A stretch of DNA of 9,293 bases from Planctomycetota bacterium (GTDB taxonomy: Bacteria > Planctomycetota > Brocadiia > JAJRTI01). Location: NCBI GenBank assembly GCA_024278415.1, contig JAJRTI010000982.1:1-9293 (forward strand). Direction: 5' to 3'. This document shows positions 1 to 6,884 of the stretch, piece by piece (positions within the stretch are counted from its first letter, which is position 1; each line of letters starts with the position of its first letter). Both the position numbers and the translations under genes were made by a program. The notes under the pieces are model-generated. The model searched no databases, was not told where the DNA came from, and saw only the letters and a program-made list of their open reading frames with translations.

Positions 1-288
1 CACTACTCCGGTAGCATGGTCTACGAGACGACGTTCGAGTGGCGCGGCGCCGCGGCTAAGCGCGCCCTGTTGCGCTTCGAGCGCGTCATGACTGTGGCCC
101 AGGCCACGCTCAACGGCCAGGACTGCGGCGCGGCCGCGTGGGCGCCGTGGGAATGCGACGTGTCCGGCGCGCTCAAGAGCGGCGCGAACGTACTCAGGGT
201 CGAGGTGGCCAACACGTCCATGAACATGATCGAGGGCGAGGCGAGCGAGTCGGGGATCATTGGGCCGGTGGTGCTCTGCACGGGCTAG
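1..288 (+). CDS. C-terminal end of a glycoside hydrolase (GH2/GH106-like) with a jelly-roll carbohydrate-binding domain, partial at 5' side
   Basis: The reading frame is open from base 1 and stops at TAG 286-288, so the gene starts outside the window and only its last 95 residues are seen. The ATG at 16 is internal, because the residues before it (HYSGS) already belong to the domain. The pattern is typical of the C-terminal galactose-binding-like beta-sandwich of large GH2/alpha-L-rhamnosidase-type glycosidases: a YSGS..YETTFE opening strand, a central V.. A.LNGQDCG turn, then W.PWECDVSGALKSGANVL, VEVANTSMN and a final SGIIGPV strand. The product probably degrades plant or algal polysaccharide, likely exported, but neither catalytic domain nor signal peptide is visible. 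It converges on the diguanylate cyclase gene and is separated from it by an inverted repeat. The fold-level call is fairly safe; the exact GH family and substrate cannot be given. Confidence 0.7.
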   Translation, partial: HYSGSMVYETTFEWRGAAAKRALLRFERVMTVAQATLNGQDCGAAAWAPWECDVSGALKSGANVLRVEVANTSMNMIEGEASESGIIGPVVLCTG

Positions 289-323
289 GCGCTGGCGCTG
301 CACAGACACGGCATCGGTCTCAT

Positions 324-371
324 GCGGCATCAAATAACCACACTTTCCAAAGTGTGGTTATTTGATGCCGC
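324..371. repeat. Perfect 23-bp inverted repeat (hairpin) between convergent genes
   Basis: Bases 324-346 are the exact reverse complement of 349-371, with only CC (347-348) between them, so an RNA from either strand could form a stem of about 22 bp with a 4-nt loop. It lies between the stop of the glycosidase (288) and the stop of the diguanylate cyclase (402, - strand). A bidirectional transcription terminator fits that position. There is no uridine tract after the stem on either strand, and the arms are much more AT-rich than the surroundings, so a small mobile palindromic element is the alternative. The repeat itself is seen directly; its function is inferred. Confidence 0.85.
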
Positions 372-401
372 GGCGCATGGCTTGCGCGGTGATGGCTGGG
401 C

Positions 402-1661
402 TCAGCCGCCCGTTCCCGCGTCGTTCGCGACGACCACCTGATTCCGCCCGCCTTCCTTGGCTCGATAGAGCGCTTGGTCAACGATCTCGATGACATCCTC
501 TGGCATGCGCATGTCGTCATGATGTGTGGCCACGCCGAAGCTGGCGGTCACGCTCACTTTGCGGCCGTCCTCTGACTTGAAGCGCTTCTTCTCGATTCGT
601 TGCCGCACGCGCTCGGCAAGCTTGGCCGCGCCCTCCGCGCCGGTTTCGGGCAACAACATGGCCAATTCTTCGCCGCCATAGCGGAACGCCGCGTCCGACT
701 TGCGCAACGCCTTGCGCATGGTGTCGGCCACCCCCACGAGCACGTGGTCGCCGGTCAAGTGCCCGTAGGTGTCGTTGACCTTCTTGAAGTGGTCGATGTC
801 CACCAGCACGAGAGAAAACAACTGGCCGTGGCGCCGCGCCATGTTGAGGCAAGCCGCAAGCTGTTCCAGGAAGTGCCGCTTCGTGTAGAGCTTCGTGAGC
901 CCGTCGACAATGGCCTTGTCGTGCAGGTGCGACGTCTTGATGGCCACCGCGATGTGCTCGGCGATGTCGCGCGCTTGGCGCTCCAACTGGTCGGCCACCG
1001 CGGTCTTGGCTTCGGGCGAGCCCTCCAGCGCGGTGGACAACTCCAGCACGCCCAAGCACTCGCGGTCTGCGCGCAGGGGCAGCAGCAAATGCAATTCGTC
1101 GCTCTCCGCGTAGCGCGAGACGGTCTGCGTCTGAAACACATCCTGCGCGTGCGCGGTGTCCAGATCGCCGGCATTGATGGCTTTGGCGAAGAGCGTGTTG
1201 CCCCCTTGGCGTTGGGCTTGGGATTCGAGTTCGCCCGTGGCCAGGTCCGCCAAGTAGATGGTGATTGTGCGTGTTTCGAGCAGGCCCTCGACGAGGAGGA
1301 GGACTTGCTCGAGGATGCGCTCGAAGTCCACGTCGTTGGTGACGACGCGCGTGACCTCGCGCATCGCGGTGAGGAGTTCGATCTGCCGGCGCAGGTCCTC
1401 ATTGCGGCGCTGTAGGAATTCGTATCGGCCGTCGTCGTCGTTCGAGCGTTGGGCGCGCCGGGCGTGCAGGTCGGCCGTGCGCATGAGGTGGAGCATGGCC
1501 ACGAGCGACCCGGCCGCGGCCGCCGCACCCAAGGCGATGGCCCAACGCGGAGGCGGCACGAGCCCCGTGTGCCACGCTCCAAGCGCTTCGCCAAGCGCCA
1601 GTATGCCGGCGAGCAGAAGGAGTAGCGCCGGTGAGAGAAGAAGAATCCGCCGGGGGTTCAT
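402..1661 (-). CDS. Membrane-anchored GAF-GGDEF diguanylate cyclase
   Basis: This 419-residue protein should make the second messenger c-di-GMP from two GTP. Two hydrophobic helices (about 4-24 and 38-60) anchor it in the inner membrane. A charged, probably helical linker (about 75-105) and a GAF-like sensory region (about 106-245) follow. The GGDEF domain (about 250-412) shows DGLTKLYTKRHF, the metal/GTP segment VDIDHFKKVNDTYGH and the active-site loop RYGGEEL (327-333), a Leu variant of GGEEF. RKSD (320-323) lies five residues before the loop, which is a canonical I-site for product inhibition. An open frame continues upstream to 1940, but that extension is a shadow of the neighbouring gene. 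ATG 1661 fits because the TM helix follows at once, AGGGG (1671-1675) is nine bases upstream, and it overlaps the preceding stop as ATGA. The pair is probably co-transcribed and translationally coupled. The GAF ligand is unknown. Confidence 0.93.
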   Translation of the reverse strand: MNPRRILLLSPALLLLLAGILALGEALGAWHTGLVPPPRWAIALGAAAAAGSLVAMLHLMRTADLHARRAQRSNDDDGRYEFLQRRNEDLRRQIELLTAMREVTRVVTNDVDFERILEQVLLLVEGLLETRTITIYLADLATGELESQAQRQGGNTLFAKAINAGDLDTAHAQDVFQTQTVSRYAESDELHLLLPLRADRECLGVLELSTALEGSPEAKTAVADQLERQARDIAEHIAVAIKTSHLHDKAIVDGLTKLYTKRHFLEQLAACLNMARRHGQLFSLVLVDIDHFKKVNDTYGHLTGDHVLVGVADTMRKALRKSDAAFRYGGEELAMLLPETGAEGAAKLAERVRQRIEKKRFKSEDGRKVSVTASFGVATHHDDMRMPEDVIEIVDQALYRAKEGGRNQVVVANDAGTGG

Positions 1662-2047
1662 GGACGCTTGCCCCTGCCGGAGCCCAGTGACACGTATGGC
1701 CGCAGACCGTCGACGACCTTTGCGGGCATGCCCTTGATCTGCTTCAGTTGCCCCACGTCCTCGAAACGGCCGCCAGGCTGTTGGCGCCGCGCGGCCACGA
1801 TTTGCTTGGCCCGCTTGGGGCCGATGCCGGGCAAGATGACCAGGTCGAACCACTCCGCGGTGTTGAGGTCGATGCGTGTTCGCGCCGAACGCGGGCTGCG
1901 AACGACCGTCGGGCCGGCGGACAAGGCCAACTGCTGCCACCGAATGCGCGCCGCGCTCGCGAGCAGGAGCGCACTCACCAAGGCCGCGATCACGGCCTGC
2001 TCATGCTTGGTGAGCGACAGGTCTTCAATGAGGCGCCGGAGTTTCAT
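1658..2047 (-). CDS. ComEA-like membrane-anchored helix-hairpin-helix protein
   Basis: The protein has 129 residues. A short cytoplasmic start and one membrane helix (about 17-33) are followed by a basic linker and a ComEA-type helix-hairpin-helix domain at about 59-119. That domain carries IDLNTAEWFDLVILPGIGP, then KRAKQIVAARR, GGRFEDVGQLKQIKGM and a closing VVDGLRPYV. Such domains bind DNA without sequence specificity; ComEA homologues hold incoming DNA outside the membrane during natural transformation. The usual N-terminal SLBB domain of Gram-positive ComEA is missing, so this is the short single-HhH type. AGGGAG (2058-2063) lies ten bases before ATG 2047, and a good promoter lies just upstream. 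The stop overlaps the start of the diguanylate cyclase by four bases. The domain call is secure; a role in competence is inferred from the family only. Confidence 0.88.
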   Translation of the reverse strand: MKLRRLIEDLSLTKHEQAVIAALVSALLLASAARIRWQQLALSAGPTVVRSPRSARTRIDLNTAEWFDLVILPGIGPKRAKQIVAARRQQPGGRFEDVGQLKQIKGMPAKVVDGLRPYVSLGSGRGKRP

Positions 2048-2090
2048 GCGCAGTCAGCTCCCTGCACGTGATAGAAGAGACGCGTGGGGC

Positions 2091-2120
2091 ATTCTAACAC
2101 GCCGCCGGAGGGGGGGTCAA
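2091..2120 (-). promoter_or_regulatory. Sigma70-type promoter with extended -10 for the HhH / diguanylate cyclase pair
   Basis: Read on the - strand, TTGACC (2115-2120) lies 18 bases before TAGAAT (2091-2096), which carries an upstream TG (TGTTAGAAT, 2091-2099). Five of six bases match the consensus in each hexamer. Transcription would begin near 2084, giving a leader of about 37 nt before ATG 2047. The placement and matches are seen; activity is inferred. Confidence 0.65.
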
Positions 2121-2254
2121 ACGGGCGAGAAAACGCGGCCTGCCTAGGGCGCGAGATTTGCTCGGCAGGCGGCCGGGCTGTCCACGCGGCGGTGCACGCG
2201 CAGGTTGCTCCCCACGACCCTCCGCGCGGGTGAGTGGGCGGGTGAGCATTTGTG

Positions 2255-2283
2255 TTGATTCGTCCGCGACAAAGTGATAGTCT
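2255..2283 (+). promoter_or_regulatory. Candidate promoter of the nqr operon
   Basis: TTGATT (2255-2260) is followed after 17 bases by TAGTCT (2278-2283), which is preceded by TG at 2275-2276, giving an extended -10 like those of the two other promoters in this window. The -10 matches the consensus at only three of six positions. Transcription would begin near 2290, about 60 bases before nqrA. The GCGGGTGAG direct repeats end nine bases upstream of the -35 and could be an activator site. Confidence 0.35.
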
Positions 2284-2351
2284 GTTCCGTTCATTTTGCC
2301 CGCGCCCAGCGTTTGTGCGGCGCTTTTCCTTGCATTCCTGCGCTTGACAGC

Positions 2352-3755
2352 ATGACTGATACACTGACACTGCCCAAGGGATACTGCTTCCACTTCCCCG
2401 GCGCTCCTGATGCTCGCGTCGTGGACGCGCCCCTTCCCGACGATGTGCGCCTGGGCCTCATGCACCCCACGCAAGTGCTGACCGTTGCGCGGGTCGACGT
2501 GGGCCAGGCCGTCAAGACCGGCCAGATCGTTGCCGAGAGCGAAGCTTGCCCGGCGATCAAGCTTGTCTCGCCGATTACCGGCAAGGTGACCGAGACTGTT
2601 GAAACGCATGGCATCAAGCGCGCGCTCAAGCCTGGCTTTATCACGATCGTACGCGAGGGGGATGAGGACAACTGGGAGACGGGCGAGGGCGCGTCGGAGA
2701 CGCCGGAACACATCTCGGTCGAGACCGCCCGCGAGATGCTCATTCAGGCCGGGCTCTGGCCGAGCATCAAGGAGCTGCCCCAGGCCGGGCCGGCTGCTTC
2801 CACCGATGGCGACCCGCAGGCCCTCGTGGTGAAGTGTGTGTTCTCGGAGCCGTTCATGCCCAAGGGCAACGCGATTCTTACGGACCATGTAGACGAGTTT
2901 GAGCGCGGCCTGGAGTATTTCCAGCGCGCCACCTCGGGCTACACGCGGCTCCACCTCATCCTCACCGCACCCATGGCCAAGTTGACCCAGGATATCGGCA
3001 AGGCGATCCACAGCCGCGCCTGGATCACGCCTTGCTACGTGGATCGCGTCTATCCCGCGGAGAATGACAAGTATTTGTTCAAGTTGCTCTTCGGCGAGAA
3101 GGCTAGAGATCCGAACTTCCGCGCGTGGTTTGTGGATGCGCAGACGGTGCTCGCGGTTGGCGCGTGCCTGGCGCATGGCAAGCCGAGCGTAGAGCGCATT
3201 CTTTCTGTGGCCGGCCCCTGCGTGAAGTCGCCCGAGCACGTGCGCGTGCGCGTGGGCTCCAAGATCGACGACGTGCTTGCGGGCCGGCTCGAGCCTGGCG
3301 AGAACCGCATCGTGCGCGGCGGTGTGCTGACTGGGCAGAAGATCGCAGAGGAAGACGCGCGCATCGGCCCCATGGACTTGGCGCTGACCGTGTTGCCCGA
3401 AGGCCGCGAGCGCGAGTTCCTGGGTTTCGTGCGGCCCGGCGCGGACCGCGACAGCTTTTCCCGCACGTTCCTGTCCGTGTTCCGGCCCGACGCTCCGCGC
3501 TCCATGCACACCAACGTGCGCGGCGAGCCGCGGCCGTGCGTGAGTTGCGGGTATTGCGAAGACATCTGCCCCGCGGGCATCATGCCCCATTGGCTCTACA
3601 AGTGCCTGACGACCGACCGTCTGGAGGAGGCCGAGCAGATGGGCTTGGAGCTGTGCCTGGGCTGCGGCCTCTGTACGTACGTATGCCCCTCCAAGATCGA
3701 GCTGCGAGCGGAGTTCAAAGCCGGCAAGGCCGCGCTCGCCATGGAGAAAGAGTAG
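2352..3755 (+). CDS. nqrA: Na+-translocating NADH:quinone oxidoreductase subunit A with two intact [4Fe-4S] motifs
   Basis: This 467-residue cytoplasmic subunit belongs to the NqrA/RnfC family and sits on the membrane part of the Na+-NQR. NqrA features are the LTLPKGYCFHFPGAP start, GQIVAESEACPAIKLVSP.TGKV (biotinyl-lipoyl-like fold), AREMLIQAGLWPSI, VLAVGACL, SVAGPCVKSPEHVRVRVG, PGENRIVRGGVLTG and TRSF-like SRTFLS. The C terminus carries C396xxC399xxC402xxxC406P and C435xxC438xxC441xxxC445P, as in RnfC, where they hold two [4Fe-4S] clusters. Vibrio-type NqrA keeps only a remnant there (LALCTFVCPGK). An upstream in-frame ATG at 2274 would add 26 residues absent from the family, so ATG 2352 is chosen, although no Shine-Dalgarno precedes it. 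It is the first gene of the operon, and 54 bases with 7-bp repeats separate it from nqrB. RnfC is excluded by the NqrB-F context and the NqrA-like body. Confidence 0.95.
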   Translation: MTDTLTLPKGYCFHFPGAPDARVVDAPLPDDVRLGLMHPTQVLTVARVDVGQAVKTGQIVAESEACPAIKLVSPITGKVTETVETHGIKRALKPGFITIVREGDEDNWETGEGASETPEHISVETAREMLIQAGLWPSIKELPQAGPAASTDGDPQALVVKCVFSEPFMPKGNAILTDHVDEFERGLEYFQRATSGYTRLHLILTAPMAKLTQDIGKAIHSRAWITPCYVDRVYPAENDKYLFKLLFGEKARDPNFRAWFVDAQTVLAVGACLAHGKPSVERILSVAGPCVKSPEHVRVRVGSKIDDVLAGRLEPGENRIVRGGVLTGQKIAEEDARIGPMDLALTVLPEGREREFLGFVRPGADRDSFSRTFLSVFRPDAPRSMHTNVRGEPRPCVSCGYCEDICPAGIMPHWLYKCLTTDRLEEAEQMGLELCLGCGLCTYVCPSKIELRAEFKAGKAALAMEKE

Positions 3756-3771
3756 AGCGAGCCAGCCGCTT

Positions 3772-3806
3772 GTGACCAGTGACCTGTGACAACGGACCAC
3801 CGATCG
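3772..3806 (+). repeat. Degenerate 7-bp tandem repeat in the nqrA-nqrB spacer
   Basis: Three units GTGACCA, GTGACCT and GTGACAA (3772-3792) are followed in phase by the degraded CGGACCA and CCGATCG. They fill most of the 54-base spacer and end three bases before the nqrB start. The core GTGAC and the 7-base period recall the clearer arrays in the D-E and E-F spacers. Confidence 0.6.
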
Positions 3807-3809
3807 TCC

Positions 3810-4895
3810 ATGAGATTCCTGCGCACCATCTTTGATAAGACCGAGCCGCTGTTCGAGAAGCCTCTGCTGCGGCCGTTCAAGTGCATCTTCGATGCGACCG
3901 ACGCGTTTTTCTTCGCGCCGGGCCACGTGACCGAGAGCGACGTGCACGTGCGCGACGCGCTCGACGTGAAGCGGTACATGAGCATCGTGATCGTGGCCGC
4001 GTTGCCCGCGCTCGCCGCGTCGCTCTACTTCTTCGGGCTGCGCGTGCTGGGGCTCATCCTCGTGTCCTACGCGGTGGGCGGCGCGGTGGAGACGCTTTTT
4101 TGCGTCATGCGCAAGGAAGAGATCTCCGAGGGCTTCCTCGTCACGGGCATGCTCTTTCCGCTCGTCTTGCCGCCGGCGACACCCTACTGGGTCTGTGCGT
4201 TGGGCGTCGCGTTTGGCGTCGCGTTCGGCAAGGAAATCTTCGGCGGCACTGGGCGCAACCCGTTCAATCCGGCGCTCGTGGGCCGCTGCTTCGTGTTCAT
4301 TGCGTATCCCAAACAGATGGCCGAGGGCTGGGTGGCGCCCGGCGCGGGCCCGCTCGGCAACGCTCTCAAGTACATCAGTTCGGGCAACGACGCGGTCACG
4401 TCTGCGACGCCGCTCATCGAGGCCGCCAAGGGCCACATGCCGGACTCGATTGTGCCGTTGCTCATCGGCAACGTGAGCGGCAGCGCGGGCGAGACGTCGG
4501 CGCTGCTCATCCTGATCGGCGGCGTGTTCCTCTGCGCGACCCAAGTGGGCAACTGGCGCATCCCCGTCTCGATCCTCGCCTCCGCGTTCGTCGCCGCGCT
4601 CGTGCTTCACCCCATGGCCCCGGACAAGATCATCCCCGCGCAGTACACACTGTTCATGGGCGGGCTCATGTTTGGCGCGGTCTTTATGGCCACGGACCCG
4701 GTCACGGCCCCGTGCACCAACCCGGCCCGCGTGATGTATGGCATCCTCATCGGCGTGCTCACCGTGCTGCTGCGCGGGTTCACGCCGTTGAACGAAGGCA
4801 TTATGTTCGCCATCCTCCTCATGAACATCTTTGCGCCGCTGCTTGACGAGGCCGTGGCAGGGATTCGGTGTCGACGCTATGCAATCCAGAGGTAA
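3810..4895 (+). CDS. nqrB: Na+-NQR subunit B, membrane subunit with covalent FMN
   Basis: This 361-residue NqrB/RnfD-family membrane protein forms much of the Na+ path and the quinone-side redox site. The N terminus (FFFAPGHVTESDVHVRDALDVKRYM) matches NqrB, followed by about ten hydrophobic helices. Family signatures are EISEGFLVTGMLFPLVLP, the glycine-rich GGTGRNPFNPALVGR, GNDAVTSATPL with the FMN-accepting Thr200, SAGETSALLILIGG and FMATDPVTAP. In the family, ApbE attaches FMN to this threonine; no apbE lies in the window. ATG 3810 is chosen over an in-frame GTG at 3786, because that GTG lies inside the heptamer repeat and the residues it adds are not NqrB-like. No Shine-Dalgarno is visible. 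The 3' end overlaps nqrC by 17 bases, which suggests coupled translation. It is shorter than Vibrio NqrB (about 415 residues), mostly at the N terminus and in loops. Confidence 0.96.
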   Translation: MRFLRTIFDKTEPLFEKPLLRPFKCIFDATDAFFFAPGHVTESDVHVRDALDVKRYMSIVIVAALPALAASLYFFGLRVLGLILVSYAVGGAVETLFCVMRKEEISEGFLVTGMLFPLVLPPATPYWVCALGVAFGVAFGKEIFGGTGRNPFNPALVGRCFVFIAYPKQMAEGWVAPGAGPLGNALKYISSGNDAVTSATPLIEAAKGHMPDSIVPLLIGNVSGSAGETSALLILIGGVFLCATQVGNWRIPVSILASAFVAALVLHPMAPDKIIPAQYTLFMGGLMFGAVFMATDPVTAPCTNPARVMYGILIGVLTVLLRGFTPLNEGIMFAILLMNIFAPLLDEAVAGIRCRRYAIQR

Positions 4896-5523
4896 CGCGT
4901 ACGCGGTCATCTTCACGACGCTGCTCAGCCTGGTCTGTGCGCTGCTGCTGACCGGCTTCAAAGTTGCGCTGGCCGAGCGCCAGGAGCGCAACAAGCGGAT
5001 CGACAAGATGAAGAACGTGCTCGGCGTGCTCAAGGTCGACTACGACCCGGCGGCCGGCGCTGAAGCGATCGAGGCGGCCTACACGGCCAACGTCGTGTCG
5101 GAGAAACGGGGCCCGCTTGAGGTCTACACGTATAAGTCCGCGTCGGGGCCGCAGGCGTACGCGTTCGGCGTGGAAGGCATGGGCCTGTGGGACAAGGTGT
5201 TCGGCCTGCTCGCGGTCGAGCCGGACTTGAAGACCATCCGGGGGGTGCGTTTCTACGCCCAGCAAGAGACACCCGGCCTCGGCGGCCGCATCAGCGAGCA
5301 CGGCTTCACCCAGCAGTTCGAGGGCAAGTCCATCTACGGCTCGTCGGGCAAGCCCGGCATCCGCATCACCAAGCCTGGAAAGGCCTCGGCTGCTAACGAA
5401 GTGGATGGCATCACCGGCGCCACGCTCACCTGCGACGGCGTCCAGAAGTTAATGAACAAAGACATTGAAGCATTCCTCGCCGCCATGAAGGCTCCCCAAA
5501 CGAAATGCGCGACTCCGCCATAA
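4879..5523 (+). CDS. nqrC: Na+-NQR subunit C, FMN-binding subunit
   Basis: This 214-residue NqrC/RnfG-family protein has one N-terminal membrane anchor (about 8-30, VIFTTLLSLVCALLLTGF) and an outward-facing FMN-binding domain. It shows the family's ETPGLGGRIS (130-140) and DGITGATLT (176-184); Thr182 in GAT is the expected site of phosphoester-linked FMN. It passes electrons between the NqrD/E iron-sulfur site and NqrB. An in-frame ATG at 4831 would add 16 residues lying wholly inside nqrB; ATG 4879 gives the normal short NqrC start. AGGGA at 4859-4863 is rather far (15 bases) to act as a Shine-Dalgarno, so coupling to nqrB by the 17-base overlap is likely. It is shorter than Vibrio NqrC (about 257 residues). 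The stop overlaps nqrD by 19 bases. Confidence 0.95.
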   Translation: MQSRGNAYAVIFTTLLSLVCALLLTGFKVALAERQERNKRIDKMKNVLGVLKVDYDPAAGAEAIEAAYTANVVSEKRGPLEVYTYKSASGPQAYAFGVEGMGLWDKVFGLLAVEPDLKTIRGVRFYAQQETPGLGGRISEHGFTQQFEGKSIYGSSGKPGIRITKPGKASAANEVDGITGATLTCDGVQKLMNKDIEAFLAAMKAPQTKCATPP

Positions 5524-6179
5524 CTGCCGCCGACGCGACGGAGGCCGAAGCGCTATTCTCCCCGAAGAACAAGCGCATTGCCAAGTCCGGCGTGTGGAAA
5601 GAGAACCCCATCTTCTGCCAGATCCTCGGCATCTGCTCCGCTCTCGCGGTCACGGGCCGAGTGTCGAACGCGATCGTCATGAGCGCGGCGCTCATATTCG
5701 TGGTTATGGGCAGCAACGTGATCGTGTCGCTGCTGCGCAGCTACATCCCGCGGCGCACGCGCATGATCGTCGAAGTGACGATCATCTCCACGTTTGTGAT
5801 CATGGTGGACCAACTCCTCAGGGCGTACTGGTACGACATGAGCAAGGAGTTGGGGCCGTACGTGGGCCTCATCATCACCAACTGCATCGTCATGGGCCGG
5901 GCCGAAGGGTTTGCGCTCATGAACAAGCCTTGGCCGAGCCTCCTCGACGCGGTTGGCAACGGCTTGGGGTATGCGTTTGTGCTCATCGCCATCGCGATCC
6001 CCCGCGAGATCTTCGGCACTGGCAGCATCCTCGCCGGCATGGTTGGCGAAGAAGGCATTCGCGTCATGCCCCAGGCTTACATCAACAACCAAATCATGGT
6101 GCTCGCGCCGGGCGCGTTTATCATGCTCGGCGTACTCCTCTGGATCCTGCGCACCATCTCGCCGCAGGAAGAGGAGTAA
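5505..6179 (+). CDS. nqrD: Na+-NQR subunit D, membrane subunit
   Basis: This 224-residue NqrD/RnfE-family protein has about six membrane helices. WKENPIFCQILGICSALAVT and GLIITNCIVMGRAEGFAL hold Cys44 and Cys127, equivalent to Vibrio Cys29 and Cys112. These bind, together with two cysteines of NqrE, the intramembrane [2Fe-2S] cluster that carries electrons across the membrane. VVDQ-like VDQLLRAYWYDMSKELG and GNGLGYAFVL are further NqrD marks. The N terminus is about 15 residues longer than in Vibrio. GAAGG (5487-5491) lies 13 bases before ATG 5505; the 19-base overlap with nqrC suggests coupled translation. A 101-base spacer with heptamer repeats follows before nqrE. Confidence 0.96.
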   Translation: MRDSAITAADATEAEALFSPKNKRIAKSGVWKENPIFCQILGICSALAVTGRVSNAIVMSAALIFVVMGSNVIVSLLRSYIPRRTRMIVEVTIISTFVIMVDQLLRAYWYDMSKELGPYVGLIITNCIVMGRAEGFALMNKPWPSLLDAVGNGLGYAFVLIAIAIPREIFGTGSILAGMVGEEGIRVMPQAYINNQIMVLAPGAFIMLGVLLWILRTISPQEEE

Positions 6180-6204
6180 GCAGTAGTCTGTAATCAGTGG
6201 CGAC

Positions 6205-6274
6205 CTCTGACTTCTGACTTCTGACTTCTGACCTCTGACCTCTGACCTCTGACCTCTGACCTCTGACTTGAGAC
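6205..6274 (+). repeat. Tandem heptamer array (CTCTGAC/TTCTGAC) in the nqrD-nqrE spacer
   Basis: Nine uninterrupted 7-bp units run from 6205 to 6267: one CTCTGAC, three TTCTGAC and five CTCTGAC. A degraded TTGAGAC (6268-6274) ends seven bases before the nqrE start. Arrays of this kind resemble the short tandemly repeated repetitive (STRR) heptamers known from heterocystous cyanobacteria. The first four units are the exact reverse complement of the array after nqrE (6885-6912). Confidence 0.95.
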
Positions 6275-6280
6275 GCCCCC

Positions 6281-6877
6281 ATGGAAGGCCAAACCCACTT
6301 CCTCGTCATCTTTGTTGCGGCGATCCTGACCAACAACATTCTGCTGTCCAACTTTTTGGGCATGTGCTCGTTCCTGGCATGCTCGAAGCAGATTCGCACG
6401 GCCATTGGCCTCGGCGTCGCGGTCGTGTTCGTGACCGCGTGCACCGCGCCGATCAACTGGGCCATCTACCACAAGCTGCTGATCCCCTGTGGGCTCGAAC
6501 ACCTGTACTTCATCACCTTCATCGCGGTCATCGCCGGGTTCGTGCAACTCGTGGAGATGGTCGTGGACAAGTTCGCGCCGAAGCTCTACATGGCGCTCGG
6601 CATTTTCTTGCCGCTGATCACGGTCAACTGCGCCATCCTCGGAGCGTGCTTGTTCATGATCATTCGGGACTACAGCTTCGTGCAGTCCTTCTCCTACGGA
6701 GTCGGCTCTGGCTGCGGCTGGGCGCTGGCCATCGTCGCGATGGCCGGGCTGCGCAAGAAGATGCAATACGCGCACGTGCCCAAGGCGCTCGAAGGCGTCG
6801 GTATCACCATGATCGTCACCGGCATCATGGCCATGGCGTTCATGGGCTTCGCCGGCATGGTGAACATCTCGAAGTAG
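6281..6877 (+). CDS. nqrE: Na+-NQR subunit E, membrane subunit
   Basis: This 198-residue NqrE/RnfA-family protein has six membrane helices and the usual family length. It is built as an inverted counterpart of NqrD. NNILLSNFLGMCSFLA holds Cys29 and LGIFLPLITVNCAILG holds Cys117, equivalent to Vibrio Cys26 and Cys120, the remaining ligands of the [2Fe-2S] cluster shared with NqrD. Other marks are GLGVAVVFV, FVQLVEMVVDKFAP, RDYSFVQSFSYGVGSGCGWALAIVAMAG and a C-terminal EGVGITMIVTGIMAMAFMGF. The start at 6281 follows a C-rich stretch with no Shine-Dalgarno. The gene is flanked on both sides by heptamer arrays in inverted orientation, which is unusual inside an operon. Confidence 0.97.
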   Translation: MEGQTHFLVIFVAAILTNNILLSNFLGMCSFLACSKQIRTAIGLGVAVVFVTACTAPINWAIYHKLLIPCGLEHLYFITFIAVIAGFVQLVEMVVDKFAPKLYMALGIFLPLITVNCAILGACLFMIIRDYSFVQSFSYGVGSGCGWALAIVAMAGLRKKMQYAHVPKALEGVGITMIVTGIMAMAFMGFAGMVNISK

Positions 6878-6884
6878 GCCGGAA

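Larger units (their letters stand above)
2048..2351. other. Divergent intergenic region between the HhH gene and nqrA
   Basis: This 304-base gene-free stretch separates two divergent operons. It contains the - strand promoter at 2091-2120, a 7-bp inverted repeat GCCTGCC/GGCAGGC (2138-2144 with 2164-2170), two direct copies of GCGGGTGAG twelve bases apart (2226-2234 and 2238-2246) and a plausible + strand promoter at 2255-2283. No convincing small gene is seen. A - strand frame crossing this region has a cysteine- and proline-rich composition unlike any protein I know. Confidence 0.6.

Noticed and set aside
1662..1940. Upstream in-frame extension of the diguanylate cyclase to 1940
   Set aside because: These 93 codons lie inside the HhH gene in another frame and encode Arg/Gly-rich sequence. 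ATG 1661 is followed directly by the membrane anchor and overlaps the HhH stop as ATGA.
2344..2365. A perfect TTGACA (2344-2349) next to the nqrA start
   Set aside because: It would place transcription start inside nqrA, and no -10 hexamer lies 16-18 bases downstream. It is probably chance.
2044..2370. A 108-codon - strand frame in the divergent spacer
   Set aside because: It overlaps both promoters and the nqrA start, and its composition is not protein-like.
2094..5033. A 979-codon open frame on the - strand across nqrA, nqrB and the start of nqrC
   Set aside because: It is antisense to three clear nqr genes. Its His/Arg/Glu-rich low-complexity translation is typical of the mirror frame of GC-rich codon usage, and no domain is recognisable.
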